From the NCBI RefSeq assembly GCF_963675165.1, contig NC_087382.1, positions 4,441,963 to 4,505,962 on the forward strand: DNA of 64,000 nt, given 5' to 3'. Below the pieces are notes generated by a model that ran no database searches, was not told the DNA's origin, and was given only the letters and a program-made list of their open reading frames with translations. How positions within the stretch are numbered: the first letter of the stretch is position 1; each line of letters begins with the position of its first letter. Both the position numbers and the translations under genes were made by a program. Below, piece after piece: positions 23,947 to 34,800 of this stretch. Origin of the DNA: Halichondria panicea (taxonomy: Eukaryota; Porifera; Demospongiae; Suberitida; Halichondriidae).

Positions 23947-24142
23947 AAAATGGTAGTGTACACAATACAAGACTGATGATAGAGAAATCGCTCTCTTGGA
24001 TCAAGAGTGAGTTACCCTAAAATAGGTATGTAGCCATGCTTTTGGATGTTTTAGGAGATTCACTGCCAACGCTTGCAGAATCAGAAATAGGACGCCGGAA
24101 CGTTGCCGTGGTCACAACACAACTATACAATACTGCCGGTAA

Positions 24143-25028
24143 TGAATTGTTCATTATACATACTGTTGATTTGATATATTCATGATGATAGAATTCCCAA
24201 ATAAACTTGTTACGAAGAGACACTTTTTCTGGGCAGGAGAAAGAAGTTAAATCTCATGTGCTTACGATTGGAAAGTTTTGATTATGCTCACTTCTTTAAA
24301 TTTGAAATGCTGGCATCCAAGCATCACCTACGAATCGTTGATGATCATGAGCAATATATATAGTATACTATAGTATAGGACACTCCATCTCCTCATGTGC
24401 TACTTACATACTCAATGTATATTCGGTGTCTTTATAGTTATAGAATTTAGTCATCTTAGGAACAATTAAACATTCAAATTCAAAATGGATCAAGTTTATA
24501 CAATGTCAACAATAACTAGCTTCCTGTCACATAAAACTGACCATTGATTATTGAGAAAGAAGCATACTAGACTGTGATCTACATATTGAGACTTGCTGAG
24601 AAAAGACTATATTATAGCTGGACAAAATTGGTGGTGAGAAGAGTTACTTGTTAGAATCCTATAGGCACTGTCATGCATGCATGCATCCCTTATATAATTA
24701 TAGCTGTATACTTATCCATGAGGGATTAACTGAACTCTTTAGCTTAGGTAACATAATTGTGCCCTCATGCATAATTATATGCACACTATCACAATTTCAA
24801 GTTAAGCCTAATTATGCCCACGTTCTACTTATCTTTATTTGCAGATCATGCAATACCTAGCTGTTTTCAACTAGACTTCAACTCCATAATAATAACAATA
24901 CACTGCTGTACAAAAGTATAGATCCACTGACATAATTATTAGAAAAATTACAAATCACGAATTAATATAGACCTTGAAGTTACATCAAAAAATCCATTGC
25001 ATGCCCATGCAAAGCTATCGACTGGAAA
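24143..25028 (+). promoter_or_regulatory. Upstream region of A1, conserved in all three A genes
   Basis: From GTACTGTTGATTTG-like sequence at about 24160 to the start codon, this stretch aligns with 38338-39215 and 50564-51435. Shared blocks include TCCTCATGTGCTACTTACAT, GAACAATTAAACATTCAAAT and AACTTGACCATTGATTATTG-like sequence, and a pyrimidine tract ending TTATCTTTATTTGCAG at about 24845 that would serve as a 3' splice site for a 5'-UTR intron. Conservation reflects duplication, so the promoter role is inferred from position. Confidence 0.5.
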
Positions 25029-28000
25029 ATGGCGAAAATGTTTGTCAGCAATCACCTTCGGCAGCACATTTTCATGGTGGTAGCACTTATCGTATACTCG
25101 AGTGGCAGTGAGTTGTACACAATTGTGCCATCAAACTTTACTGGCACTTGTCCTCATGAACCATGCATATCACTAAATGTTCTTCCATCTGGATTGAATG
25201 TAACATTTAATCAAAGCATCAGCCTGCATTTCCTTCATGGCGAACACTTGTTGGAGGAGATCATTGGAATACAAGGACTTCCTGGCATTGAAATGGCAGT
25301 TTCAAGCAACTGTTCACAATGTAGTCCAATAATCCTCTGCAACGGACCAGCTTCTGGTATCATCTTTCAAAATATCCATTCCGTTGAAATAGTTGGACTT
25401 ACGTTCTCAGGATGCTCACACCAGGGAACAACTGGTTATGGTGGCGCTTTATCTTTCTCTAATGTGACGAATATTTTAGTTGCTAATAGTAATTTTATTG
25501 ATAACTACATCATTGGACAAACGACTAGTGGGGGAGGAGCAATTTTCATACTACAATCACTTAAAGTTAACTTTGAAAACTGTTCCTTTATCAACAATTC
25601 AGCCCAGTGTCAACCTGGTGGCCTTGCCAATTACTGTAGCAAATACAAATTCAATGGAGGTGCTATGTATCTTTTGGAGTGCATGAATGTGAGTATAAGC
25701 GATTGCCAATTCCTTCAAAATAGAGCAATAGCTGGGGCAGCACTTATTGCCATATCTTCTCTGATTCAAATCAGTGGTACAGTTTTTGCTCACAATGGTG
25801 CACAACCAACCTATGGTGGCACGGCAGCATTTTTCGATAGCACTGTTCACATTCATCAAACCCTCTTCACGAACAATATTGCTTACACGGGTGGAGCCAT
25901 TTTTGCCACAAAAACACAGCTATCACTACTTGAATGTCAATTCAAGCAAAACAGTGTGTATAATTTAGGAGGAGCAAGTTTTATTCAGCATAGTTCTCTT
26001 ATAATTTTACGCAGTCTCTTTGTAAGAAACATTGCACTCACAGGCTCGATTGTTTATGCCCGTAACTGCAGTATCACTTCTATAAATAGCTCCTACCTCA
26101 ACAACAATGCTACTGCCAATGGAGGCATATATGCTGATGATGGATCAGCCATATTTAGCAGTGGTAGCTACTACACGGGAAACAGAGCAAAAGTTGGTGC
26201 AGTATATTACATCAGCAACGGTTTCACATATTCATCAAATAACACGTTCACAAACAACAGTGCTGTCTCAGACAACGAGTTTGCATTCGGTGGAATTATT
26301 TTTTGCAATTGCAATTCTGAATTTTCTAAAACACCTTGCTTCCTGAGCCTTAACAATAACAATCTTATGAACAACTATGTCAATGAAGGATCCGGAGGTG
26401 TCATATTTAGCGGAGACTGTGCTCTTACAGACATACAAAATTACTATTACAAGAATAACGGTAGAGTAATATATCAGAGTTCGGGTTCTTTGATAGTGAA
26501 TGGAAGTCATTTCGAAAGTAACACATCACCAATGGGTGTTATAGCGCTAAATATACCAACTAAGAGCACAATTGTTACAGCAGCATTATTTCATGCCAAC
26601 AGCGCACGCTTGGGAAGTGCAATGTTCATTCTATCCTCATTTCCCGTGTATATTTCCGATACTATTTTTTTTAACAATCAAGTAAGTGAATCTGGAACTG
26701 TTTTTAGCGGATTGGTCAACACCCAGTTGAAAAAACCCGGGATTATATCGATTGTAAACTGTTACTTTGTGCAAAATAACGCTCATAATGAAGGTGGTGC
26801 TATATACATCTTTGGAGATTCCATCAGGAATAAACAACAACTACAATTGTCAAATTCTAATTTTTACAACAATACAGGTAATGCAGTTAGTGGATTTGGA
26901 TTCACATTAATGGCATTTAACTGTTCTTTCAAATACAATAATGCGTCATTGAATGTGTTGGGTGGAGCAATTCACATTAATGGAGATGCCTCAGTCTTTT
27001 CCTCAGAGTTTGTGATGAACAATCGAGGAGCCATCTTCATTAGAGGAGGAAAAATGATGATTTCAGGGAGCACATTTCGTGACAATGCAGGTGAACATGG
27101 TGCTGCTGTGTCCGTTTTCAACAACGGTAGTCTATATGTAACGAATTGCTTATTTGTTGGCAACAACGCATTAAAGTATGGTGGAGCCATAGCAGGCGCA
27201 CGTGCTGATTTAATATCGATTGAAAGCAGTGTGTATGAAAACAATACAGCATTAAGAGGAGGGGCTGTTGGCATCATCAATGGCAAACTAGAATGCCGAG
27301 ATACCTACTTTACGAACAACACCAGCCTGGAGCTTGGAGGAGCAGTTTACGTTTATGGTGGATCGTTATACTCACGACACACAAACTATGTGGGCAACTT
27401 TGCTGCCCATACAGGTGGTGCAATCGCAGCTGTATCAGGTGAAGTGTATAGTGATAGGGATTGCTATTTAAGTAACCATGCCAATCAGTATGCTGGAGCT
27501 GTATATATCACCACTTGTTTTTGGCACGATAATTTTAATGAAGGAGAATTTGAAACTGTTGTCATAACACCAATTCTGTTGCTTTCTGTGGCACAGTGTA
27601 ACATAAACACTCAACTGATTAATACTGAGGCCGGTGGAAGCAAGTTACATCTGATCGAAAATGTTACACTTTTCAACAACTCTTGTGAACTAACCGGAGG
27701 AGCTATTCTTGCTATTAAAACTGGCGTATTCTTTGAGGGCAGAGAAGCTATTACTGTGAGCTCAAACTCAGCTGGGTATGGAGGGGGGCTGACATTATTG
27801 TGGAGCAATCTCAACATTTCTTGCAGTGTACAGTTTACACAAAATGCAGCTCACATTTCAGGTGGTGGGATCTTGACGTACAATGGTGTTGTGGAATTAT
27901 CATTCAGCGAGCAAAGATCGGGAATATTTGCTCTAAACACGGCAACTCTAACAGGAGGTGGTATACACGCTATTAACTCAGGTATTAACTTAGTCTCGGG

Positions 28001-30587
28001 ATATTTTGAGCTAACGAAGAATATTGCCACTTATGGTGGTGCACTCTACTTGAGCAGTAACTCTAAACTCCATTTAATCAAGCAAAAGCAAGTATCGATC
28101 AGCCGAGATGACCTGAAACTTGTGCTCAGAGAAAACTCAGCTCAGAAAGGGGGCGGGATGTTCATTAACGATTCTGATATTGGACAGCAATGCGTGTCAC
28201 AACTTTCTTCAGAAGAATGTTTCCTTCAAACTCTGCTGCTCAATTCCACATCAGCACCATTGAGGGACACAAACTACTTGAATTTATATTTTGTCAAAAA
28301 CACTGCGAGTGTGAGTGGTGATGCTATATTCGGCGGCCTACTAGACAGATGCTCTTTGAGTCCTTCAAATGAACTTCTTTTGGACTTTTCCGATTATTCT
28401 TCCTCACACAACGGAGCTGACTACGTGCAGACCATTGCAATGTTCATCGATCAGTTTAACTATAGTAACCTGACATTTCCATTAGCTGGCAAAACAAACA
28501 TCAAAGATTTTATTTCTTCTGAACCACTTCAAATTTGCTTCTGTCTTCAGCAGCAACACAACTGTAGCTATTTCAAGCATGCACCTATTTACACGAAGAA
28601 AGGTCAATTCTTTGAAGTCAGCATTGTAGCAGTTGACCAGTTAGGGAATCCAGTGAATGCCACGGTGATCAGCTCAGTTATCAACAATGCTATACTAGCT
28701 AATGTTGATCAAACGAGACAAGCAATCTCTTCCAAATGCTCGTCCATAGAGTATGCCATGTACCCACAAGATGAATTTAATTCTGCAGAAATTGAGCTTT
28801 TTGCTGATGGTCCCTGTAATGATATTGGGATATCTAAACGAGTATTAACTGTGATTTTTCAACCATGTACATGTCCAATTGGATTCTATCCTCAGGAAAC
28901 TAGAACGCTGTGCTCCTGCATGTGTGACCCACTGTTAGAGTTATATATAACAGGCTGCTCACTGGTGAACGAAACTGTTTTTCGAAAGCCTTACGTATGG
29001 ATAGACTTTATAAACAGAAGCAATGTATCTGGATATTTACTGCATGACAGTTGTCCATTTGACTATTGTCTGAATGAGCTTGTCAGTGTGAACTTAAATA
29101 CAGCTCATGGTGCAGATTCTCAATGTGCATTCAATCGCACTGGAACGCTGTGTGGTGCCTGCAAAGAGAACCTAAGTGCTGTGCTTGGCAGCTCACAATG
29201 TAGAGAGTGTACCAATGGTTATATTTCTCTGCTCATAGCGTTTGCAATGGCAGGGATCGCATTGGTTGCATTTATAATGGTGCTTAATATGACCATAGCT
29301 ATTGGTACAATCAATGGACTTATGGTTTATGCAAACATAGTTTTTGCAAAACGATCTCTCTTATTGCCACAAAGAACGTCAAAATTCCTAACAATTTTCA
29401 TTTCATGGCTTAATCTTGACCTCGGAATCGAGACTTGTTTTTATGATGGAATGGACTCGTATTCAAAAGCTCTTCTCCAGTTAGTGTTTCCTTCATACGT
29501 CATCCTATTAACTGCAGCTCTTATTATACTTGCAAAGTATTCGGTGGGATTCTCAACTTTCATTGGCAGGAAAAGGGATCTGGCTGGCACACTGTGCACG
29601 CTTATCCTGCTCTCTTATTCCAAGTTCATACGCACAATCATTACCAACTTACAGTATACGTACATCACATATCCGGATAACACCTGGGATATCGTGTGGT
29701 TACATGATGCAAACATCCCTTATTTCAAACCTAGTCATTTTCCACGATTAATAGCAGCGTTTGTAATTATCATAGTTGTGTTAATATACACTTCTCTCAT
29801 CTTGTTCGGTCAATGGCTTCCTAAGTTTGATGAAAAGCGGGCACTAAAGTGGATCAAACAACTTGTCGGCAAACATTATAAACCATTTGCACCCCAACAC
29901 AGTTATTGGGTCGGATTGCTGCTACTTGTTCGTGCCTTGCTACACATTGTTGCCACTTGTTTTTCAGACCAAACATCGTTACTATTTTCTTTCTGCATTG
30001 TGCTTTTTCTGATACTACTTAAGCTACTGACAACTCATATTTATCGATTGAAAACTCTTGAGATACTTGAATCCTCATTTCTCGTCAACCTTGGAGTACT
30101 TTCGGTAGTTCAGTATTATGTGCATGACAATGCAAGAATGGCAGCAGTTGTAGCAGATCTATCTGTAGCTGTGGCTGCTATCACGTTTATACTCATCTTA
30201 GGGTATCACATCTATACTTTTATATTGAAAGAAATAACATGGTTGGTAAAAACGACTCGCTCTATTAAAAATCTTGTGCATTTACGTGAAAGACAGCAGA
30301 ATGTAGTGGTCCAGTTTCAAGATCATCTGCAGCCGCTACAAGATGAACAAGATGAAGAACTTCACGAACCGCTCGTTGAAAGAGAAGTACCTGATGTTGC
30401 TACAAATGTCTATGATCCTCCTGTAATCCAGCCAGCTGTTCGATACAGTCAACCACGTCATGCAGACCTTGAGGAACTACTGAAGCCTATCACCGACGAT
30501 GACTACAGGAGACTCAACCAACCGAATCGACGATATCCTCAACCCACAACATATGCATTGGTCGAAATTCACAAGAACAACAACTGA
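25029..30587 (+). CDS. A1: Pmp-like beta-helix receptor-like membrane protein
   Basis: An intact intronless frame of 1852 codons. Signal peptide about residues 8-27 (HIFMVVALIVYSSGS). About 90-1060: Pmp-type beta-helix with dozens of GGAI/GGAV/GGGI and F.NN motifs and very many N-glycosylation sites. About 1110: GGLLDRCSLSPSNELLLDF. About 1190-1230: KKGQFFEVSIVAVDQLGNPVNATV split over a beta-sandwich-like stretch. About 1281-1310 and 1340-1395: cysteine-rich segments (CTCPIGF, CPFDYC, GTLCGACKENLSAVLG, CREC). About 1396-1735: roughly nine hydrophobic segments. About 1736-1852: a charged cytoplasmic tail with VYDPP, DDDYRR and TTYALVEI. Ecto- and cytosolic sides are inferred from the signal peptide and sequons. 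Role unknown; surface recognition or adhesion is plausible. Starts: ATG 25029 or 25038. Confidence 0.93.
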   Translation: MAKMFVSNHLRQHIFMVVALIVYSSGSELYTIVPSNFTGTCPHEPCISLNVLPSGLNVTFNQSISLHFLHGEHLLEEIIGIQGLPGIEMAVSSNCSQCSPIILCNGPASGIIFQNIHSVEIVGLTFSGCSHQGTTGYGGALSFSNVTNILVANSNFIDNYIIGQTTSGGGAIFILQSLKVNFENCSFINNSAQCQPGGLANYCSKYKFNGGAMYLLECMNVSISDCQFLQNRAIAGAALIAISSLIQISGTVFAHNGAQPTYGGTAAFFDSTVHIHQTLFTNNIAYTGGAIFATKTQLSLLECQFKQNSVYNLGGASFIQHSSLIILRSLFVRNIALTGSIVYARNCSITSINSSYLNNNATANGGIYADDGSAIFSSGSYYTGNRAKVGAVYYISNGFTYSSNNTFTNNSAVSDNEFAFGGIIFCNCNSEFSKTPCFLSLNNNNLMNNYVNEGSGGVIFSGDCALTDIQNYYYKNNGRVIYQSSGSLIVNGSHFESNTSPMGVIALNIPTKSTIVTAALFHANSARLGSAMFILSSFPVYISDTIFFNNQVSESGTVFSGLVNTQLKKPGIISIVNCYFVQNNAHNEGGAIYIFGDSIRNKQQLQLSNSNFYNNTGNAVSGFGFTLMAFNCSFKYNNASLNVLGGAIHINGDASVFSSEFVMNNRGAIFIRGGKMMISGSTFRDNAGEHGAAVSVFNNGSLYVTNCLFVGNNALKYGGAIAGARADLISIESSVYENNTALRGGAVGIINGKLECRDTYFTNNTSLELGGAVYVYGGSLYSRHTNYVGNFAAHTGGAIAAVSGEVYSDRDCYLSNHANQYAGAVYITTCFWHDNFNEGEFETVVITPILLLSVAQCNINTQLINTEAGGSKLHLIENVTLFNNSCELTGGAILAIKTGVFFEGREAITVSSNSAGYGGGLTLLWSNLNISCSVQFTQNAAHISGGGILTYNGVVELSFSEQRSGIFALNTATLTGGGIHAINSGINLVSGYFELTKNIATYGGALYLSSNSKLHLIKQKQVSISRDDLKLVLRENSAQKGGGMFINDSDIGQQCVSQLSSEECFLQTLLLNSTSAPLRDTNYLNLYFVKNTASVSGDAIFGGLLDRCSLSPSNELLLDFSDYSSSHNGADYVQTIAMFIDQFNYSNLTFPLAGKTNIKDFISSEPLQICFCLQQQHNCSYFKHAPIYTKKGQFFEVSIVAVDQLGNPVNATVISSVINNAILANVDQTRQAISSKCSSIEYAMYPQDEFNSAEIELFADGPCNDIGISKRVLTVIFQPCTCPIGFYPQETRTLCSCMCDPLLELYITGCSLVNETVFRKPYVWIDFINRSNVSGYLLHDSCPFDYCLNELVSVNLNTAHGADSQCAFNRTGTLCGACKENLSAVLGSSQCRECTNGYISLLIAFAMAGIALVAFIMVLNMTIAIGTINGLMVYANIVFAKRSLLLPQRTSKFLTIFISWLNLDLGIETCFYDGMDSYSKALLQLVFPSYVILLTAALIILAKYSVGFSTFIGRKRDLAGTLCTLILLSYSKFIRTIITNLQYTYITYPDNTWDIVWLHDANIPYFKPSHFPRLIAAFVIIIVVLIYTSLILFGQWLPKFDEKRALKWIKQLVGKHYKPFAPQHSYWVGLLLLVRALLHIVATCFSDQTSLLFSFCIVLFLILLKLLTTHIYRLKTLEILESSFLVNLGVLSVVQYYVHDNARMAAVVADLSVAVAAITFILILGYHIYTFILKEITWLVKTTRSIKNLVHLRERQQNVVVQFQDHLQPLQDEQDEELHEPLVEREVPDVATNVYDPPVIQPAVRYSQPRHADLEELLKPITDDDYRRLNQPNRRYPQPTTYALVEIHKNNN

Positions 30588-31854
30588 TACCCAAACTTGC
30601 GTGTTTGTTTTTACACCTCAGTCCCTAGATAAATGTACCTTCACAAACACATTTTACTTTAACTATAAACTTGATAAATTTGCTTTCTGTTTTCGTCAAC
30701 TATAGAACAGCAACACTTATTCGATTAAAAACGAACTCTACATTTTTATATTAGCTATACACACACTCTATAAACTTCTCTTTCAACACCCGATATGATT
30801 AAAAATCTAGATGTATTATACAAACACATCTTCTAGATACAGCTATCGAATTACTTACTTTCACAAACATGGCACTGTTTAGACTTGATAATAATTGTAC
30901 TTTCTATGTAATTTCGGTAACTATAGACAACAGCAACACTTAATTTGTCTAAGAATCAATTATATCCAACAATCGGTTATTATCAACACAGCTTATAACT
31001 TAACAACACTTTAAAGCTATAATTATTGTTTTTATTTTTGGCTTGTGTTACCAATTACAGTGTTTTTAGTCACTGCACAACTGGAACACTGTGGTTAGCA
31101 AACAGCTAGAAATGAGTTACTAAGTACTGAAAGATAAGCTATGAACTGAGAAACGGATAGGCAATACATTACAATCTAACATAAGATCACTGACAGATAT
31201 TTATACTTCCGAAACTCATTCGATATTTGGACTAAAGAAACATTTTTATGAGCTCTATTCAAACATTACCGATTGAAGTAAGTTTTGGAGCTATTATATA
31301 ATGTACTTCATCATTTTGTAGTCAATGGATTATAGAGATAGGCTGTCCGTTGTGCTACTGGTAGTTACACTTTGTTAATAATTATTACTGTCCAATTATT
31401 GACTTTCACAAACACAGCTTGGTTTACTTAACACCTTAAACTATAACCTAGATTATTCAAGTTATTTTCTATGCAATTTCAAGTCATTAAAAACAGCAAC
31501 ATTTTGTTATCATTATGAATTTTACTTTCACAAGCCACAGCTTAGTTTAACACCTTCAACAAGCACAGCGTGGTTTATATTACCAGCTATAAAACCTTTC
31601 ATTGTAATTTCGTCAAGCAACACTGCATATGGTTACAAACCAACTATAAAAAATCTAGTGTCACTAGTTACTGTATAAGAAAGTCACTGAAAGATAAGCA
31701 ATCACCGGTCTGAGGAATGCGGATAGCCCAATAGGTTTTATACACTGCGGTTTAACATACAGCTACTTAAGAATTGACTTCAGGATATAGAGCTATTCAC
31801 ACATCAGAAGTTTGAAGTAAGTCTTGTACATTCTGACTTTGTTCATTTGAATCA
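30588..31854 (+). other. A1-B1 intergenic region
   Basis: 1267 bases against 587 for the A3-B3 equivalent. It is AT-rich, with repeated phrases such as TTTCACAAACACAGCTT and AACTATAGACAACAGCAACA, suggesting internal duplications of an untranslated segment. The last ~480 bases (from about 31370) are nearly identical to 57124-57608 upstream of B3 and should contain the B promoter and 5' UTR. Confidence 0.7.
31325..31378 (+). pseudogene. Remnant of a B-type signal-peptide start
   Basis: ATG at 31325 followed by codons for LSVVLLVVTLC and a stop. The LSVVLLV core and the preceding GAAGTAAGT...TTCATT context mirror the true B1 start (LSVVLLVATLLSC at 31855). It is a relic of the 5' end of another B copy, joined straight into spacer sequence. 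Confidence 0.7.
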
Positions 31855-34800
31855 ATGAATTATCTGTCCGTTGTACTACTGGTAGCAACATTGTTATCAT
31901 GTCCGAACCACCTGGATTGTACATCCATGGCAACAGTTGTAGTCCCTGGTAACTTCACTGATGCATGTCCTCAAGAACACTGCTCCACCATCAATGATTT
32001 ACCATCTAGTATCTTCAACAACAGTATGCAACTACATTTTCTTTCTGGTCAACACCTCTTGCAACGACACATTTCTATGCACAACATCCCCAGCGGCCAT
32101 GTTCAAATTTCCTCTTCATGCTCCAGCCCACAGTGTAATACAATAATTCTCTGCCAGGGAGGACCAACTGGAATGAGCTTTCAAAATATCCAGACTGTTG
32201 AAATAGCTGGACTTACGTTCTCAGGTTGCACACACCAGGGAGAGGTCGGCTTTGGTGGTGCAATATCTTTCATAAATGTCACAAACATTTCGATAGTCAA
32301 CTGTCATTTCATTGGCAACCATATTACTGGGAACATTGGAGGTGGCGCACTCTACGTATCTCAATCACAAAGTGTGAGCATTCGGAATAGTTCTTTTGTT
32401 AATAACTATGCGTATTTGTCAATTCATCAATGTAGTGGTGCTGCGTTTTTTCAGAACAACAATTTCGTCCTAATACAACATACTCTTTTTAAAAACAACA
32501 CAGCCACTTCTGGAGGAGCAATCTTTGCTGATCAGATTGACCTCACCCTGCATCAGAGTAGCTTCTTCCAGAATAACGCAACAGATTCGGGAGGTGCAGT
32601 AGATACTCTAAATTCTTTGATAGTGATTATTGAAAGTGAATTTGAGAGCAATTTGGCAATTTCGTCATCAGTCATTTATACACGCAACACTACTATTAGT
32701 ATTTTGAGCAGCTCTTTTTTAAACAACACAGCTGTAAGCACCGGAGGTATTTATATACAAGACGGCTCGGTTGTTAGGAGCAACAACAGTGTCTATTCCA
32801 ACAACAGTGCATTAGTAGGCTCTGTCTACATCTTATTCAAAGGTTCCAGTTTCTTTGTCAATAACACGTTCGTAAACAATCAAGTGGGTGGAGTGATAGT
32901 TGGTACTAGTTGTTCATTCATAGGTAACGATAATACATTCATTAATAATAATGCGATTATGTATATGACCAGCTGCAACTCTTCGTTCATTCGCAATCAG
33001 TTTATTAACAACGCTGCTGATTTGTATGGCATGTTGTTTCAGTATGGATCTTTGTCTATGTCAGAGACTACGTATGTGAGCAATTTTACAAGTGGTGCTA
33101 TTGCTGTGAACGATGTTTCAACAGCATTTTTTGCAGACAGTTCTTTCGAACAAAACAGCTTCCAATCAACACAATTGATAGGCAGTGCTATCAATGTTGT
33201 GGGTAATGTTAATCTAACAGTTTTAAGAAGTAACTTTTCTGAAAACCAGGCAACTTCTGGAGGGGCTATAGCCGCTACTAGTGGACCAGCAAGAATATTT
33301 ATTTCAGATTGCTATTTCTTTAACAATAGCGCTGCTTTTGGCGGAGCAATTTATTTCATTTTAACTGGAACAGACTCGGAATGTATCATTAGACACTCTT
33401 ATTTCATCAACAATTCAGCTACCAACGTTGGTGGTGCTATATACATTTTTTCCAACCTATTTACAACAATTCAAAATTGCTTCTTTCGTCACAATACTGC
33501 GAAATATAATGGGGGGGCAGTGTACATTCCCGAAGGACAGGTTAGAACTTTCAAATCTCGATTCTTAGATAACTTTGTTGATGAGTACGGCGGTGCCATT
33601 GCTATCAAAGGTGACATAACTACCACACAGTGCGAATATATTGGCAACACAGCAAACGAACGCGGTGGTGCATTATCAATTTTGAATGGTAACCTCAATA
33701 CTTCAAATAGCTTATTTGCACATAATAAAGGAAGACAATTCGGTGGAGCAATTTTCAGCAACAGATCAAGTGTTGCAATTTCAAACACCAAATTTTATTT
33801 CAACCAAGCTTCACTAGGAGGAGCCATCCATCATTTTGCCAGCAAAGTTAGCTGTAGAGAAACATCGTTTACAAACAACACAAGTAATGAATTTGGTGGG
33901 GCGGTTTATATTCAAAGCGGATCACATTCTTCTCAAACAACTCAGTACAAGCTGAACAATGCTTCTGAAGCTGGGGGTGCAATATTTGCTCTTTCAAGCA
34001 ATGTATCGAGCAGCATGGACACATACCAAGGGAACATGGCCAATAAATATGGTGGAGCAGTCTACATCGACAGTTGTCCTTCAGTTTCAAGACCTTTTAG
34101 TGAAACAGGAAACAATTTAATTACTTCAATTGTTTTATTTGGGGAGCCAGTGTGTAGTAAATACAAAAACTATTTATTATCACGAGAACCGAATTGGTTG
34201 CAGATCAACGGCGGTTCATTATTCCTCGACAACTGGTGCAGTTTGGCAGGAGGTGCTGTTGTAGCCATCCATACTCAAGTATACGTTTCTGGTGATGGGC
34301 GTACGCTCATCAGAGGAAATTCAGCCACTCATGGAGCTGGGTTAGCACTTGTGTGGAGTAATGTGAGTATCTCTTGCCCCACACAATTGACAAACAATCA
34401 AGCTTCTATTTCCGGTGGGGGCATTTACATGTACAGTAGCAATATCCTTATCTACCTTGGAATAACTACAGTCGTGATTGAAGGTAACATTGCCACCAAA
34501 AGCGGAGGTGGTATCTATAGCAGTAAATCTAAAATTAAAGTTGTCGGAGGAAAGATGTGCTTTTCTAAGAATAATGCTACATACGGAGGTGCACTGTATA
34601 GCACTGACACCAAGTTGAATATAGTGAAACAAGAGGAAAATGATACATCAAAAATTTTGTTTACAAAAAATTCCGCTGTACAAGGAGGAGCTATTTACGT
34701 GATGGATGTAATTCAAGATTGTGAGACACGATATAATACGACGAAAGAGTGCTTTCTACAAACATTACTAAACAGATACAACGTAACAAAGGTCCCCAAC

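Noticed and set aside
26268-26510. Many 60-140 codon frames antisense to or overlapping genes A and B
   Set aside because: They recur in every copy because the sense gene is conserved; they have no independent start context or domain.
25029-30587. Bacterial contamination or a Chlamydia-related origin of the contig because of Pmp repeats
   Set aside because: Spliced genes on the same contig, AT-rich spacers, fold-back transposons, sequon-rich secretory proteins and a multi-pass eukaryote-like domain all argue for an animal nuclear genome.
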